This document shows, piece by piece, positions 24,315 through 34,825 of a stretch of DNA of 56,660 nt (within the stretch, counting starts at the first letter, position 1; the number at the start of each line of letters is the position of its first letter). Position numbers and translations under genes: made by a program. The DNA is from Candidatus Melainabacteria bacterium (GTDB lineage Bacteria; Cyanobacteriota; Vampirovibrionia; Vampirovibrionales; Vampirovibrionaceae), in the NCBI GenBank assembly GCA_902168245.1, contig CABHPA010000088.1, positions 1-56,660 of the forward strand, in the 5' to 3' direction. A model generated the notes under the pieces. That model made no database searches. It saw nothing but the letters and a program-made list of their open reading frames with translations, and was not told the DNA's origin.

Positions 24315-25316
24315 TTGTTTGTAAAAGTGTTGCATGATGACCTGCTGGCCAGCGATAAGCTGGAGTTCGACCTGTACTCCCAGGAGGGCAGGCCGTTATA
24401 CGAGGCGGGCTATACCTTTGCCGATCATGAGTTGCTGGAACTCAAGCGCGGCAGCTTTTACCGCCACGCGCACGATTTACCCAAAACGGACGTGTTCAAC
24501 CATGAGGATTATCTTTTCCGTTTCAAGGCTGGTTTAACGGAAACCGAACAGCGTTCGGCCTCTCTGGAGGATGAAGCGGAGCCTTTGTTGAGTGGGGAAG
24601 CGTCCTGTTTATTCTTAGGTTCTATCCAACATTTCTGGAGCCGTATGCGGCGCGGGGCCACGCCGGATATCGCCTTGTGCGAAGTGGCGCGGGACAAGCT
24701 GATTGCGGAAGTGACCACCAGGGTGGATCAGATCCAGTACCTAAGCCAGGTGCGGATGCGGGATGAGTTCACCTATTCGCACATTCTGGATGTGACCGCC
24801 CTGAGCATTGCGCTGGCTATGAAAGCGGGCTTTAGCCCCAAGGAAGTGCAGGAAGTGGCGTTGGCCGCCATTCTGCATGATTTGGGCAAGCTGCTGATTC
24901 CGCGGGATATTATGTTCAAGCCCAGTCGCCTGACGGAAAAAGAGTTCCAGGTGATGCAGCTTCATCCGGGGCTGGGCTACAAAATTATTACCGAAGTATT
25001 GAAATTACCTGAGCCCATTGCGTTGCCCGCCTTGCAGCACCAGGAAATGTATGGCGGCGGCGGGTATCCGTATGGCTTAAAGGGCGAAGAAATCCATCCG
25101 TATTCGCATCTGGTGAAAATTGCGGATGTCTACGACGCGCTAACCTCCAAGCGCCCGTATAAGGAATCCATTCCCAGTTTCAAGGCCGTCAAAATCATGC
25201 TCTCGGAAGGGGATAAGAGCTTCCATCCGGTCTTTCTGGAGCATTTCGTCAAACTCAGCAACTATCACGATTTTACCCGCGAAGAAGCGCCCACCCGCAA
25301 GGAAATGGTGTCTTAA
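24315..25316 (+). CDS. HD-GYP domain protein with altered metal motif
   Basis: Cytoplasmic protein of 333 residues from a TTG start (24315, AGGTAG upstream; GTG at 24321 is an alternative). The N-terminal 115 residues are an unidentified regulatory region. The HD-GYP domain (about 130-325) has YSHILDVTALS, AAILHDLGKLLIP (HD at 188-189), LHPGLGYKII and VKIADVYDALTSKRPY. The family motif HHExxDGxGYP reads HQEMYGGGGYP, so the second His is Gln and the Asp is Gly. HD-GYP enzymes hydrolyse cyclic di-GMP or related dinucleotides; this variant may be weak, shifted in specificity or a sensor. It follows RNA module 2 on the same strand. Confidence 0.85.
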   Translation: MFVKVLHDDLLASDKLEFDLYSQEGRPLYEAGYTFADHELLELKRGSFYRHAHDLPKTDVFNHEDYLFRFKAGLTETEQRSASLEDEAEPLLSGEASCLFLGSIQHFWSRMRRGATPDIALCEVARDKLIAEVTTRVDQIQYLSQVRMRDEFTYSHILDVTALSIALAMKAGFSPKEVQEVALAAILHDLGKLLIPRDIMFKPSRLTEKEFQVMQLHPGLGYKIITEVLKLPEPIALPALQHQEMYGGGGYPYGLKGEEIHPYSHLVKIADVYDALTSKRPYKESIPSFKAVKIMLSEGDKSFHPVFLEHFVKLSNYHDFTREEAPTRKEMVS

Positions 25317-25346
25317 ATCGTCTGGTTGAAACAGCTTGATAGGGGA

Positions 25347-25592
25347 TCATCCCTTTTTGCGAATAAATAGCCGTTGCCGCTGATCCGGGTCGGTTTCCGC
25401 GTGGATAATCTCATGCCCTTCTTGCGCGATGCTTTGGGGGATGTTGATGGAAGACTGGCTTTCCAGCAGAATCCACACTTCCAGAATGTCGCCTGCATCA
25501 AGCTTTTCCAGCGCCAGCTTGGTTTTGACGAAGTTCAGCGGGCATTTGGTGGTTCTTAAATCCAGGGTTTGCTTGGGTTCAGGGATGGGCAT
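25347..25592 (-). CDS. TusA-family sulfur carrier protein
   Basis: Protein of 81 residues with the TusA/SirA fold. DLRTTKCPLNFVKTKLALEK (residues 11-30) contains the reactive Cys, and the form CPLNFVKTK resembles cyanobacterial members more than E. coli TusA (CPEP). The GDILEVWILLESQSSINIPQ and HEI blocks complete the small alpha/beta fold. It probably carries persulfide sulfur. The next gene on the strand is a small cysteine-rich protein (25630-25908), 37 bp upstream, and the two may work together. The ATG at 25592 suits the family. Confidence 0.85.
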   Translation of the reverse strand: MPIPEPKQTLDLRTTKCPLNFVKTKLALEKLDAGDILEVWILLESQSSINIPQSIAQEGHEIIHAETDPDQRQRLFIRKKG

Positions 25593-25629
25593 CGCTCAGG
25601 TTCCGGTTTCTAGGGTTGACGGACGGGTG

Positions 25630-25908
25630 CTAATCTTGGCAGAAGCATTGGTGGGTGGACAGTTTAGGGCAGGGCTTTGCGTTAAACTTGTCCCAGGGCG
25701 TTTTAAAGCAATCCCGGCTTTGGATGTACGCCTTGGTAAATTCGGCCAGTTCCGGTTCGCTCATCCCTTGTTCGGCGGCCAGGCAATTCAGGCAGTAAAT
25801 TTCTTCTTCGTAGTTCAAGGCCAGGTTCATCAGTTGCACCCGCTCGCAAAGCGGCTGCCCGCAAAGATCGCAGGTGTAATCGAAAAAAGAAGGCTCAGGG
25901 TGGGACAT
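25630..25908 (-). CDS. Small cysteine-rich (zinc-binding-like) protein
   Basis: Unrecognised protein of 92 residues from the ATG at 25908; the frame is open to 26022, but those residues look non-coding and overlap the purH side. There are nine Cys: CDLCGQPLC, CLNC, DCFKTPW, and CPKLSTHQCFC at the C-terminus. Several pairs could hold Zn2+ or an Fe-S cluster. No membrane segment is present. It is probably cotranscribed with the TusA-like gene, 37 bp downstream. Its 5' end is close to the divergent purH, with only 139 bp between them. Confidence 0.7.
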   Translation of the reverse strand: MSHPEPSFFDYTCDLCGQPLCERVQLMNLALNYEEEIYCLNCLAAEQGMSEPELAEFTKAYIQSRDCFKTPWDKFNAKPCPKLSTHQCFCQD

Positions 25909-26047
25909 GCCTTCCACTATAGCAAAACCGGCCGGCGGCATGCATGGTTTTGGCCCCAACTGGCTGAAAACGGGCCTTTTACCGGAAACGTTTTCGCCAT
26001 ACAATACAGGCGTCGTTCCCATTCCCGACCTGAAGGAGCCTCCCCCG

Positions 26048-27646
26048 ATGAACCCCGAATTGCAGTCTTCCCTGAACGGTAAGAAAGTCGCCTTTATCAG
26101 CGTGTTCGATAAAAAGGGATTGGAGCCACTGGCCCGTGCCCTCTCCGAACAGTACGGTTATGTGCTGCTTTCTACCGGAGGCACCAAAAAGTATCTGGAT
26201 GAGCGCAATATCCCGGCCATCGAAAGCTCTGAAATCACCGGCTTCGATGAATTGCTGGGCGGTCGGGTGAAAAGTCTGCACCCGGAAATTTTCGCGGGGA
26301 TCCTGGCCGAGGCGCAGGATCGGGAGAATAAGGATACTGTGCCGTTTTCGGTGGATGTGGTGGTGGTGAACCTTTACCCATTTGAGGCGGAGCGGGAGCG
26401 CCTGGCCAAGCTGGAAGAAGAGGCGGAGCAAGATCCCTTCCATATGCTGCATTTCATCGATATCGGGGGACCTTCCCTGTTGCGGGCCGCCGCCAAGAAT
26501 TACCCGCTGGTGAACGTGCTGGGTTGCCCCAGCCAGTACGAGGCTTTTCTGGCCGAGATGGAAAAAGGCAACGGGGAAACCACCCTGGTGTTCCGCAAAC
26601 GGATGGCCTTGCAGGTGTTTTCCCAAACCGCGTATTACGATGGGCTGATTCACCAATACATGCTGGGCCAGCTCACCAGCCGCAAAGACTTGGACATGTT
26701 GCCGGACGCCATTACCCTGCCGCTCTCCAAGATTACCGACCTGCGTTACGGCGAAAACCCCCATCAGCAAGCCGCACTGTACGGCCTTGCCAAGCGGAAC
26801 GTGGATTTTGAGTACCTGCATGGTAAGGAATTGTCTTATAACAATATTCTGGATATGCAGGCGGCCTGGAACATCGCCACCGAGTTCTCCGAGAATGCGG
26901 CTTGCGTGATTGTGAAGCACAACAACCCCTGCGGCGTGGCCATTTCCACCCAGTCTGTGCAGGATGCCTTTCAGCGCGCGTTGGATACCGATCCGCTGAG
27001 CGCCTTTGGCGGCGTGGTGGCGTTTAATCGCCCGGTCAGCGCGGAAGCGGCCAAGCACATGAAAGATATTTTCTTGGAAGTGATTATTGCGCCCGATTTT
27101 GAGCCTGAAGCGTTCGAGATTCTTTCCGCCAAGAAGAACCTGCGCCTGGTGAAGCGGGAGCTGCCGGTCGTGAAACCCGGCCAGCTTGAATACAAACAGG
27201 TGGCCGATGATCTCTTCCTGCTGCAAGGCGTGGATGAGAAGAAAATGGGCGAGCAGGGCCAGAGCTTTAAAGTGGCCACCGATAAAAAGCCGAGCGATGC
27301 CCAGTTGGAAGACATGGTGTTTGCCTGGAAGGTGGTCAAGCACGTCAAATCCAACGCCATTGTGCTGGCCAAGGAAGGCAAAACGGTGGGCATTGGCGGC
27401 GGGCAGACTTCCCGCATTGGCGCGCTGGAAAACGCTCTCAAGCTGGCTTGCGATCAGGCCAAGGATGCGGTGTTGGCTTCCGACGGGTTCTTGCCGCATG
27501 AAGACAACATTTACGCGGCGGCGCAAGCGCGGGTGGGAGCGATTATTCAACCCGGCGGCAGCGTAAAAGACCCTGAGGTGATTAAGCTGGCCAACCAGTA
27601 CAATATCGCCATGATCACCACTGGCATCCGCGAATTTAAGCACTAG
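26048..27646 (+). CDS. purH: Bifunctional AICAR formyltransferase/IMP cyclohydrolase
   Basis: Catalyses the last two steps of IMP synthesis. The N-terminal IMP cyclohydrolase (MGS-like) domain has KKVAFISVFDKKGLEPLARA, LLSTGGTKKYL, GFDELLGGRVKSLHPEIFAG and VVVVNLYPFE. The formyltransferase domain contains KITDLRYGENPHQQAALYG, ELSYNNILDMQAAWNIATEF and KHNNPCGVA, and ends in QYNIAMITTGIREFKH. The start is the ATG at 26048 with AAGGAG nine bases upstream, giving 532 residues. The longer frame from 25907 runs into the divergent small gene and is spurious. It is convergent with the CsaA-like gene, nine bp away. Confidence 0.97.
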   Translation: MNPELQSSLNGKKVAFISVFDKKGLEPLARALSEQYGYVLLSTGGTKKYLDERNIPAIESSEITGFDELLGGRVKSLHPEIFAGILAEAQDRENKDTVPFSVDVVVVNLYPFEAERERLAKLEEEAEQDPFHMLHFIDIGGPSLLRAAAKNYPLVNVLGCPSQYEAFLAEMEKGNGETTLVFRKRMALQVFSQTAYYDGLIHQYMLGQLTSRKDLDMLPDAITLPLSKITDLRYGENPHQQAALYGLAKRNVDFEYLHGKELSYNNILDMQAAWNIATEFSENAACVIVKHNNPCGVAISTQSVQDAFQRALDTDPLSAFGGVVAFNRPVSAEAAKHMKDIFLEVIIAPDFEPEAFEILSAKKNLRLVKRELPVVKPGQLEYKQVADDLFLLQGVDEKKMGEQGQSFKVATDKKPSDAQLEDMVFAWKVVKHVKSNAIVLAKEGKTVGIGGGQTSRIGALENALKLACDQAKDAVLASDGFLPHEDNIYAAAQARVGAIIQPGGSVKDPEVIKLANQYNIAMITTGIREFKH

Positions 27647-27655
27647 GCAATTAGC

Positions 27656-28024
27656 TCAGGCGAGCCGTGTTCCGTTGGGAACCGGCTTGCCCGGCTGAGC
27701 CAGCACCACGCCGCCTTCTGCCAACACAAAGCCGGTGACTAGAATTTCCGACATGAAGTTGGCGACTTGTCGGGGCGGAAAATTGACCACGCATAGCACT
27801 TGCTGACCGGGCAGTTCTTCCAGGGTGTACAGGCTGGTAATTTGGGCGCTGGATTGTTTGATGCCCAGTTCACCCAAATCCACCCACAGTTTGTAGGCGG
27901 GCTTTTTGGCCTTGGGGAATGCTTCCGCTTTTACAATCGTGCCGACCCGCAGATCGATCTTCTGGAAATCCGCCCATTCAATCAGGTTTTCCGTATTCGG
28001 GGTGGCGGGTTGGTTTATAGACAT
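27656..28024 (-). CDS. tRNA-binding domain protein (CsaA-like)
   Basis: Small OB-fold protein of 122 residues, homologous to CsaA and to the C-terminal tRNA-binding domain of methionyl-tRNA synthetase. Family elements are [20 protein letters not shown] (residues about 18-37), [37 protein letters not shown] and SEILVTGFV. It may bind tRNA or act as a chaperone; the molecular partner is not evident. It lies 18 bp downstream of the CPBP protease gene stop, on the same strand, so the two are probably cotranscribed. Confidence 0.85.
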   Translation of the reverse strand: MSINQPATPNTENLIEWADFQKIDLRVGTIVKAEAFPKAKKPAYKLWVDLGELGIKQSSAQITSLYTLEELPGQQVLCVVNFPPRQVANFMSEILVTGFVLAEGGVVLAQPGKPVPNGTRLA

Positions 28025-28042
28025 GGGTAAAAGGGCTTTCGC

Positions 28043-28795
28043 TTAATGTAAAACGCCCTGGCTGGCTTGAATGCAATCGTACACCACAAATACCATGGGT
28101 AAATCTGCGCCCAGGCCATGGAGCAGGGCCGGTGCGCCCAGGGTGCCGGTTTTTTCGTAGGTGTAGGCAAAAATAATGCCCCCTACCATCACCCAAAACG
28201 TCAGGAACAACGCCCACATTGGTTGGCAATAATGTTGCAACACCACCCAGTGCCAAGCGCCAAAGAAAAACGAAGAAATCAGGTTGGCAGGCCATACGCC
28301 GATGAGTTCCTTCCACTCCCGGTAAACGGCGCCTCGCCAGAAGGCTTCCTCAAACAGCGGGTTCAGCAGCACGATAAAGGCGGCAAAAAACCAGAAATGC
28401 CCGTTGACGGAAAGATGCGTGGCTTGCGCCTGCCGGTAAAAATAGTCCCAGTCCATGCCAAAGCCGCTGGTGCCTTTGAATACGCCCAGAATGACAATGC
28501 CGACGATGGCTGCGGAAACTAAAATTCGGCTGAGCGGGACGCCCATGGGGAGCAGGGCCATTTGCTTGGGCCGGGAGAGCAGAATCATAAGCCCGCAGCC
28601 GAACAATTCATATACCAAAATGGTAAGCCGGTAATCCTTGATGAGTACCAGCCCCAATCCCACCCACAGCCAGGGCATCAGCATGGCGATGGTTAAAATT
28701 GTCACGCGAAGCCCCGTGCCACCTGATTGCACCTGTTCTGCAACGCTGGGTTCCGTCGCTACAGGGTGCGACTGAGGGTCAAACTCTCTTTCCAT
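28043..28795 (-). CDS. CPBP-family intramembrane metalloprotease
   Basis: Membrane protein of 250 residues with about seven hydrophobic helices. The CPBP/CAAX-type motif EEAFWRGAVYREW is present, with the conserved Glu pair and Arg, and SFFFGAWHW supplies the second metal-binding motif. Such proteins cleave or bind C-terminal peptides within the membrane. The first 25 residues are soluble. The start region overlaps the preceding glycosyltransferase gene by 37 bp, so the two are translationally coupled or the true start is internal. Substrate is not predictable. Confidence 0.85.
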   Translation of the reverse strand: MEREFDPQSHPVATEPSVAEQVQSGGTGLRVTILTIAMLMPWLWVGLGLVLIKDYRLTILVYELFGCGLMILLSRPKQMALLPMGVPLSRILVSAAIVGIVILGVFKGTSGFGMDWDYFYRQAQATHLSVNGHFWFFAAFIVLLNPLFEEAFWRGAVYREWKELIGVWPANLISSFFFGAWHWVVLQHYCQPMWALFLTFWVMVGGIIFAYTYEKTGTLGAPALLHGLGADLPMVFVVYDCIQASQGVLH

Positions 28796-30696
28796 TGGCG
28801 AACAATGCTCTCCCGCTGTTCCAGTGGGCAGTGGTAGGCGCAGGCCTGGCTTACGACCGTCACCGCGTCAGTGTTCAGGTTTACTTCCTTGCCAAGCTTG
28901 TCGAACAGGCAAACCCCGGAATTCTTGATGGCGTCCGGCACGTCCACAGTGGGGTTGTAGAAGTTGCCGCAACTGCCGCAGGTAATAATGCTCAGCCCTC
29001 GGCTCATCAACTTGGCCTGTAACTCGTAGAATGCCTGATCCAGAATCCGGTAGGATTCCGTAGAAAAGGCCATGTTCTTGTATTCCAGGGTGAGTTGGTA
29101 ACTTTCACGCCCGTCTTCGCCGAAAGTGGTCAGTGTCCGCAAGCGGCAGCTCACTTCCCGCTTACCGTTTGATAGGGGGACGGAACGCACCGTTTCCGAA
29201 GGGCGACGGATATGGGCGGCTGCGGGCGTGGAAACCCCTGCCAACGCAGATTCGTTACCGGGTTGCGGCTCCATAAATTCGGGCGGTAAAGCGTTTTTGC
29301 GGGTAGCCTGTCGCCTGCCGGAAGCAACGGGCATCCCTTCATGGTGCGGCATGGCTTCGCGCGGGGCGTTCCGCTTTAGCAGCCCATGAATCACTTGCTT
29401 ACCCGCCTTTTCATCGTATAGATCAGGCGGTGCCGCCAAATCCTCGTTGAAGCGGGTCGCCTTGGCCTTGCGGTACGCGCTGCCGCCCTTGGCTTGCCGG
29501 GACAACACGGTTTTGAAATAGCCATACAACGCCACGGGCGAGGCAATCAGCCCAAACAGGTAAGAAATCGGCGTATATACCACCATGGCCGTATAATCGG
29601 TGGATTTGCACCGGGCCACCACCAGCGCCATCACGTTCAGCACCAGCGCAACGGCCGTAATACTCGCCCAAAGCAGGGCATCGCCCGGAACAGGTAGAGG
29701 AACCGCCTTGAATTTGGCGGCGGTTAACAGCGCCAGCGCCATCAGTGTCAGGAAATAAGGTGGAGTCACCAGGGAAAGCAACTGCTCAATGTAGTTGAAA
29801 TCAAACCGGAAGATCAACCGGCTCAGCAAAAGCGGCCCGTAACGGCCCAGCAGGTTGATGCGGTTGAAGAAAGACCCGGCGCACAGCGTGAAATGCTCCA
29901 GAAACGGCACACTAGAATCGGAATAAACCACCACGTTGGGCGCCCAGTTGACCCGGAAGTTTTCCAGATTGAGGCGGATGGTGTACTCCAGGTTATCGAG
30001 ATCCATGCCCCGGTAAAAGGGAATCATCTCCAGCACTTCCTGCTTAATGGCCCAGCCGGAATCCAGCAGGCGACAGCTCATGCCCAAATGGTAGCGTCCG
30101 GCGTTGCCGATTCGGTTGAACAGGCGGGTAGAAAGCGCGTGTACTTTGGCCAGGGGCGTTTCCGGCGGGTTTTTCAAGGCTACATAACCTTGGATTGCAA
30201 AGCTATCGAGCCCGCGCGCGGCCACGTTCAGCAGAAAATCAGGCTTGATGATATCGGTCGGTTTCAGGAACACGAACATGCCGTTCCCCCCGGCGGCTAG
30301 GCAGCGTTCAATCAGCCAGGTAATCGCGTATTCGTACCTCGGATGCTCGCCCGGATACTGCCACACCTTGACGTTGGGCCGCAACGATTGCGGGATCAAG
30401 TCCCGGCAGCTTTCTTCGGAGGTGACCAGATGGATGGCCACTTTGCTGGCCGGGTATTCCTGCTCGCTAATGGCATGCAGCAGGGCCAGCAAGGCCGGGT
30501 GGTCGTTGGCGTCCAGAAACGGGATGAGGATGGAAAGCTGGAATTCCTGGTTGTTTTTGTTGATGCGCTTGACCAGATCCTGCTTGCGGCCTTGTTCCGC
30601 CGCCAGAATTACCAGCAATTGCCGCAGCAGAAACAGCCCCACCACCAGGGTAAAGGGTAGATTGAGCCAGGACGGGGATGGGCGCAAGAGGGTCAT
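28759..30696 (-). CDS. GT2-like glycosyltransferase with C-terminal Cys-rich region
   Basis: Membrane protein of 645 residues. The N-terminal anchor (about 12-32) is followed by a GT2-like domain (about 50-290): QLSILIPFLDANDHPALLAL, the Asp-containing FLKPTDIIKPDFL and GMDLDNLEYTIRLNLE. Three or four hydrophobic helices follow (about 315-405, for example FLTLMALALLTAAKF). The last 190 residues contain a basic, low-complexity stretch, then a compact segment with ITCGSCGNFYNP, GVCLFDK and ACAYHCP, suggestive of a metal or Fe-S site. It probably adds a sugar to a cell-surface glycan. The role of the Cys-rich segment is unknown. The ribosome site is weak. Confidence 0.75.
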   Translation of the reverse strand: MTLLRPSPSWLNLPFTLVVGLFLLRQLLVILAAEQGRKQDLVKRINKNNQEFQLSILIPFLDANDHPALLALLHAISEQEYPASKVAIHLVTSEESCRDLIPQSLRPNVKVWQYPGEHPRYEYAITWLIERCLAAGGNGMFVFLKPTDIIKPDFLLNVAARGLDSFAIQGYVALKNPPETPLAKVHALSTRLFNRIGNAGRYHLGMSCRLLDSGWAIKQEVLEMIPFYRGMDLDNLEYTIRLNLENFRVNWAPNVVVYSDSSVPFLEHFTLCAGSFFNRINLLGRYGPLLLSRLIFRFDFNYIEQLLSLVTPPYFLTLMALALLTAAKFKAVPLPVPGDALLWASITAVALVLNVMALVVARCKSTDYTAMVVYTPISYLFGLIASPVALYGYFKTVLSRQAKGGSAYRKAKATRFNEDLAAPPDLYDEKAGKQVIHGLLKRNAPREAMPHHEGMPVASGRRQATRKNALPPEFMEPQPGNESALAGVSTPAAAHIRRPSETVRSVPLSNGKREVSCRLRTLTTFGEDGRESYQLTLEYKNMAFSTESYRILDQAFYELQAKLMSRGLSIITCGSCGNFYNPTVDVPDAIKNSGVCLFDKLGKEVNLNTDAVTVVSQACAYHCPLEQRESIVRQWKESLTLSRTL

Positions 30697-30764
30697 TTAA
30701 ATAGTCTGCTTTCACTTCCGGGTTTTTAATACCACACTTGTATTTTACCCGAACTGGGGGCGGT

Positions 30765-31316
30765 TTAGAAAGCGTTTCTGGCTGCGGTGGCCATTTCGGA
30801 TTCGGGTTCCAGCTTCAGAAACTGGTCAAAGCAGAGTTTGCCTTGCTTGCGATTGCCCTGCTCCTTGTAAAGCAAGCCCAGCATAAACCATGCCTCGGCG
30901 TTGTCCGGGTTCTTCGCCACAATCTTGCGCAAAACGCTTTCCACCTTGCCAAGCCGCCCGGCGGCGGCGTAGGTTTCAATTAAGTTTTTGTAATAGTAAG
31001 AGAACGTGGGCTGAATCCGGCAAGCCCGTTGAAAGGATGCGAATGCGTACGGGTAATTGCCCACCGCCCGGTAGGCCAGCCCCAGGTTGTTGTAAATGGC
31101 CGCAGACAGGCTGGTGTAAGGGTTCAGCAGCAGGGCGGCCTTGAATTCATCAATCGCCTCGGCGGCTCGATCCCGCTCCAGTAGTAATTGACCGTTTCTG
31201 GCATGGGCAATGGCATTGTCTCTCAGGTCGTAGGCCGCCGCTCTGACCGGAAAGCCCAGCAGAACCAGCAACAGCAAGCGGATCAGCAGGGTTTTAAATG
31301 TTGGTGTAAAAAGCAT
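30765..31316 (-). CDS. Exported TPR-repeat protein
   Basis: Protein of 183 residues with a signal-peptide-like start (LLIRLLLLVLLGFPVRAAAY). Four tetratricopeptide-like repeats follow (about 35-165), for example AIDEFKAALLLNPYTSLSAA and AEAWFMLGLLYKEQGNRKQG. TPRs mediate protein interactions, often in secretion or assembly of surface complexes. It lies downstream of the 293-residue exported gene (31400-32281) on the same strand and upstream of the glycosyltransferase. Envelope location is likely, but the partner is unknown. Confidence 0.8.
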   Translation of the reverse strand: MLFTPTFKTLLIRLLLLVLLGFPVRAAAYDLRDNAIAHARNGQLLLERDRAAEAIDEFKAALLLNPYTSLSAAIYNNLGLAYRAVGNYPYAFASFQRACRIQPTFSYYYKNLIETYAAAGRLGKVESVLRKIVAKNPDNAEAWFMLGLLYKEQGNRKQGKLCFDQFLKLEPESEMATAARNAF

Positions 31317-31399
31317 GGGGGATGGTGGCCAGTTTGTCGGTCAATAGGCTTAGCAGCTATTTCCCGTTTCGGTTTAAACGGGCTGAACTTTAAAGCTAT

Positions 31400-32281
31400 T
31401 TACAGTATAACGGCGGCCTGGGTTTTGGCAGGTAGGCTTTGCCGGGTGTAGACCCGAAGATAAGTCGCCATGCCCCCGCAGGACTGCTGGCAGTAAACGG
31501 TGCTTTCCCAGCGAAGCGTGACATGGGAGGCCAGGTTCCTTAATACGTCGCTCTGCTTGCGGAGCAGGGACATGGTTTGCGGGTACTGCCGGGCCAAAGG
31601 ATGGTTCAATACGTTGTTCACCTTTGCCAGAAAAGCCTGTACGTCCTCTCCACTTTGGGCGGCTTTGGGCGCGGGACTTTCGTTGATGAGTTTGCCGTCC
31701 TGGTTGTACTGGGCGGTAATCAATGCTTCCGGGTTCAGCCCTTTTAAGTAGAACAGGATGTTGGAGCGCACTTGCAGGTGTTCCATGTCCTCGCCGGGCG
31801 GGCCGTCGTACCGAAAATCGCTGGCCTGACGGATGGCGTTGCCCATGGTTTGCGCCTGCATGCTCAAATCCTTTAGTTTGCCGGATAAATCCGTGTTCTG
31901 GACGTCTTTCGCCATTTGCTCAAACAGGTAAGAGCCATACTCAAACGCTTCGCTCCCCGTTTGGTGACTGGTGTGCGATAGCAATAAGGGCTTGTCCAGC
32001 ACTTCCAGGTGGATGCGGTTATTATCCAGGCTCACTTTGCGCCAGTGTTCCTTAAAGCTGGCCGGGAGTAAATCCAGTAAGGGGTTTTCATCCTGCACTG
32101 CGCGCAGGTTCAGGGGGCTGATTTCAACGCTTTCCGCTGGCTCGGTGGCTTGGGCGGACGCCTCAATGTGGGGGATTTCCAGGGGGCCGTCGTAGAAAAA
32201 CAAGGTTGCCAGCAACGTAAAGCCGACTGCCGATAACGAGAACAGCAAGGCTCTGGCGTGAGTGTGTATCCGTCTCCGCAT
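31400..32281 (-). CDS. Hypothetical protein with N-terminal membrane anchor
   Basis: Unrecognised protein of 293 residues. A hydrophobic stretch (LLFSLSAVGFTLLATLFFYD, about residues 12-31) anchors it. The remaining residues form a soluble, helix-rich region with no motif I recognise. The strong ribosome site GGAGAGGAG precedes the ATG at 32281. The nearest upstream gene on the strand is pyrG, 236 bp away, so it may have its own promoter. It probably sits in the periplasm or envelope together with the TPR protein that follows, but this rests on position only. Confidence 0.65.
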   Translation of the reverse strand: MRRRIHTHARALLFSLSAVGFTLLATLFFYDGPLEIPHIEASAQATEPAESVEISPLNLRAVQDENPLLDLLPASFKEHWRKVSLDNNRIHLEVLDKPLLLSHTSHQTGSEAFEYGSYLFEQMAKDVQNTDLSGKLKDLSMQAQTMGNAIRQASDFRYDGPPGEDMEHLQVRSNILFYLKGLNPEALITAQYNQDGKLINESPAPKAAQSGEDVQAFLAKVNNVLNHPLARQYPQTMSLLRKQSDVLRNLASHVTLRWESTVYCQQSCGGMATYLRVYTRQSLPAKTQAAVIL

Positions 32282-32467
32282 CGGGACTCCTCTCCTGTGG
32301 CAACTTACTGAAACTCAGCAATAAGGCCGCTCCCGGTTTTGGTTGGGGAACGGTGAGATCAGACGATACTCATGCCATCGGTCGAGAGTTGGGGGAAGCA
32401 CAGGGTAAGGGACGGATATATGAAAAAACTTTTACATGCGGATGGCTGGACTTTGATGCCAAAAGCA

Positions 32468-32494
32468 AGAAGCAAGCGGGTTTCGCTTGCTTCT
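32468..32494 (-). terminator. Intrinsic terminator after pyrG
   Basis: AGAAGCAAGCG (32468-32478) pairs with CGCTTGCTTCT (32484-32494) over 11 bp. Read on the minus strand it follows the pyrG stop (32518) and ends in TTGCTTTT. Confidence 0.7.
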
Positions 32495-32517
32495 GCATGT
32501 CTGATATCAGGTGAATT

Positions 32518-34212
<1,695 letters not shown>

Positions 34213-34221
34213 CTAAAAACT

Positions 34222-34518
34222 CTAATTGCTGTTGTCGCCCAGGATTTTGGGTACCCGGAAGAAGCCGTCTTCCTCTGCGGGTGCGTTTGCCAGTAGCTCA
34301 TTGTGGCTGAACTCGCGGATTTGCTTGTCCTCGCGGAAGTTGGTCGGTACGTTGGTTTCCATTCCCACTTCAATTTGCGAGAGATCCACTTCGTTCAACT
34401 GTTCCACCAGGGTCAGGATTTTGCCCAAGTCCTGCGTGTAACGCTGGACTTCATCCGGGGTCAGCTCAAGGCGGGCCAGTTTGGCGACGTGTTCCACGGT
34501 TTCCTGGGTAATGGTCAT
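34222..34518 (-). CDS. gatC: Asp-tRNA(Asn)/Glu-tRNA(Gln) amidotransferase subunit C
   Basis: Small stabilising subunit of the GatCAB amidotransferase, which corrects misacylated Glu-tRNA(Gln) and/or Asp-tRNA(Asn). It has 98 residues with the family pattern TVEHVAKLARLELTPDEVQ, LGKILTLVEQLNEVD, and a C-terminal LLANAPAEEDGFFRVPKILG. GatA and GatB are not in this window, so the three genes are not clustered here. The start at 34518 is preceded by GGACTC only weakly as a ribosome site. Confidence 0.93.
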   Translation of the reverse strand: MTITQETVEHVAKLARLELTPDEVQRYTQDLGKILTLVEQLNEVDLSQIEVGMETNVPTNFREDKQIREFSHNELLANAPAEEDGFFRVPKILGDNSN

Positions 34519-34825
34519 AATGCTTTGAGTCCTTTTTATAGCGGGTTTACAGGACGGTTTTGGCTGGCGCGCAGGCCGGGAATAAACTCCGGCAATGCCC
34601 GGCGGCGAATGATACTCACCTTTATTCTAGTGAAAACGCCGGTTTTTCCCAAGCGAAAATGCAAAGAAAGTTCACATTCACGCGTTCGTCACCCCGCCCG
34701 TTTGAACGAAGTTATCCTCATGAAAACCCTCCAAAATGAAAATTGCGATTAGTCAATGATGCATGGTGCGACGTAGCGCACCGATCCCAAACAGCAAACT
34801 TGATGCAGGAAAGGGCAGCCTTCAA
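34519..34825. other. 307-bp divergent intergenic region
   Basis: Between gatC (minus) and the RDD gene (plus). It must hold both promoters, but I see no clear -35/-10 pair. A reading frame (34303-34752) enters from the gatC side, but it is antisense to gatC and has no support. No tRNA or repeat is visible. Confidence 0.5.

Noticed and set aside
25979..27643. Long open frame antisense to purH
   Set aside because: It mirrors purH codon by codon, is His/Val/Gly-rich and has no recognisable motif. purH is a complete, certain gene.
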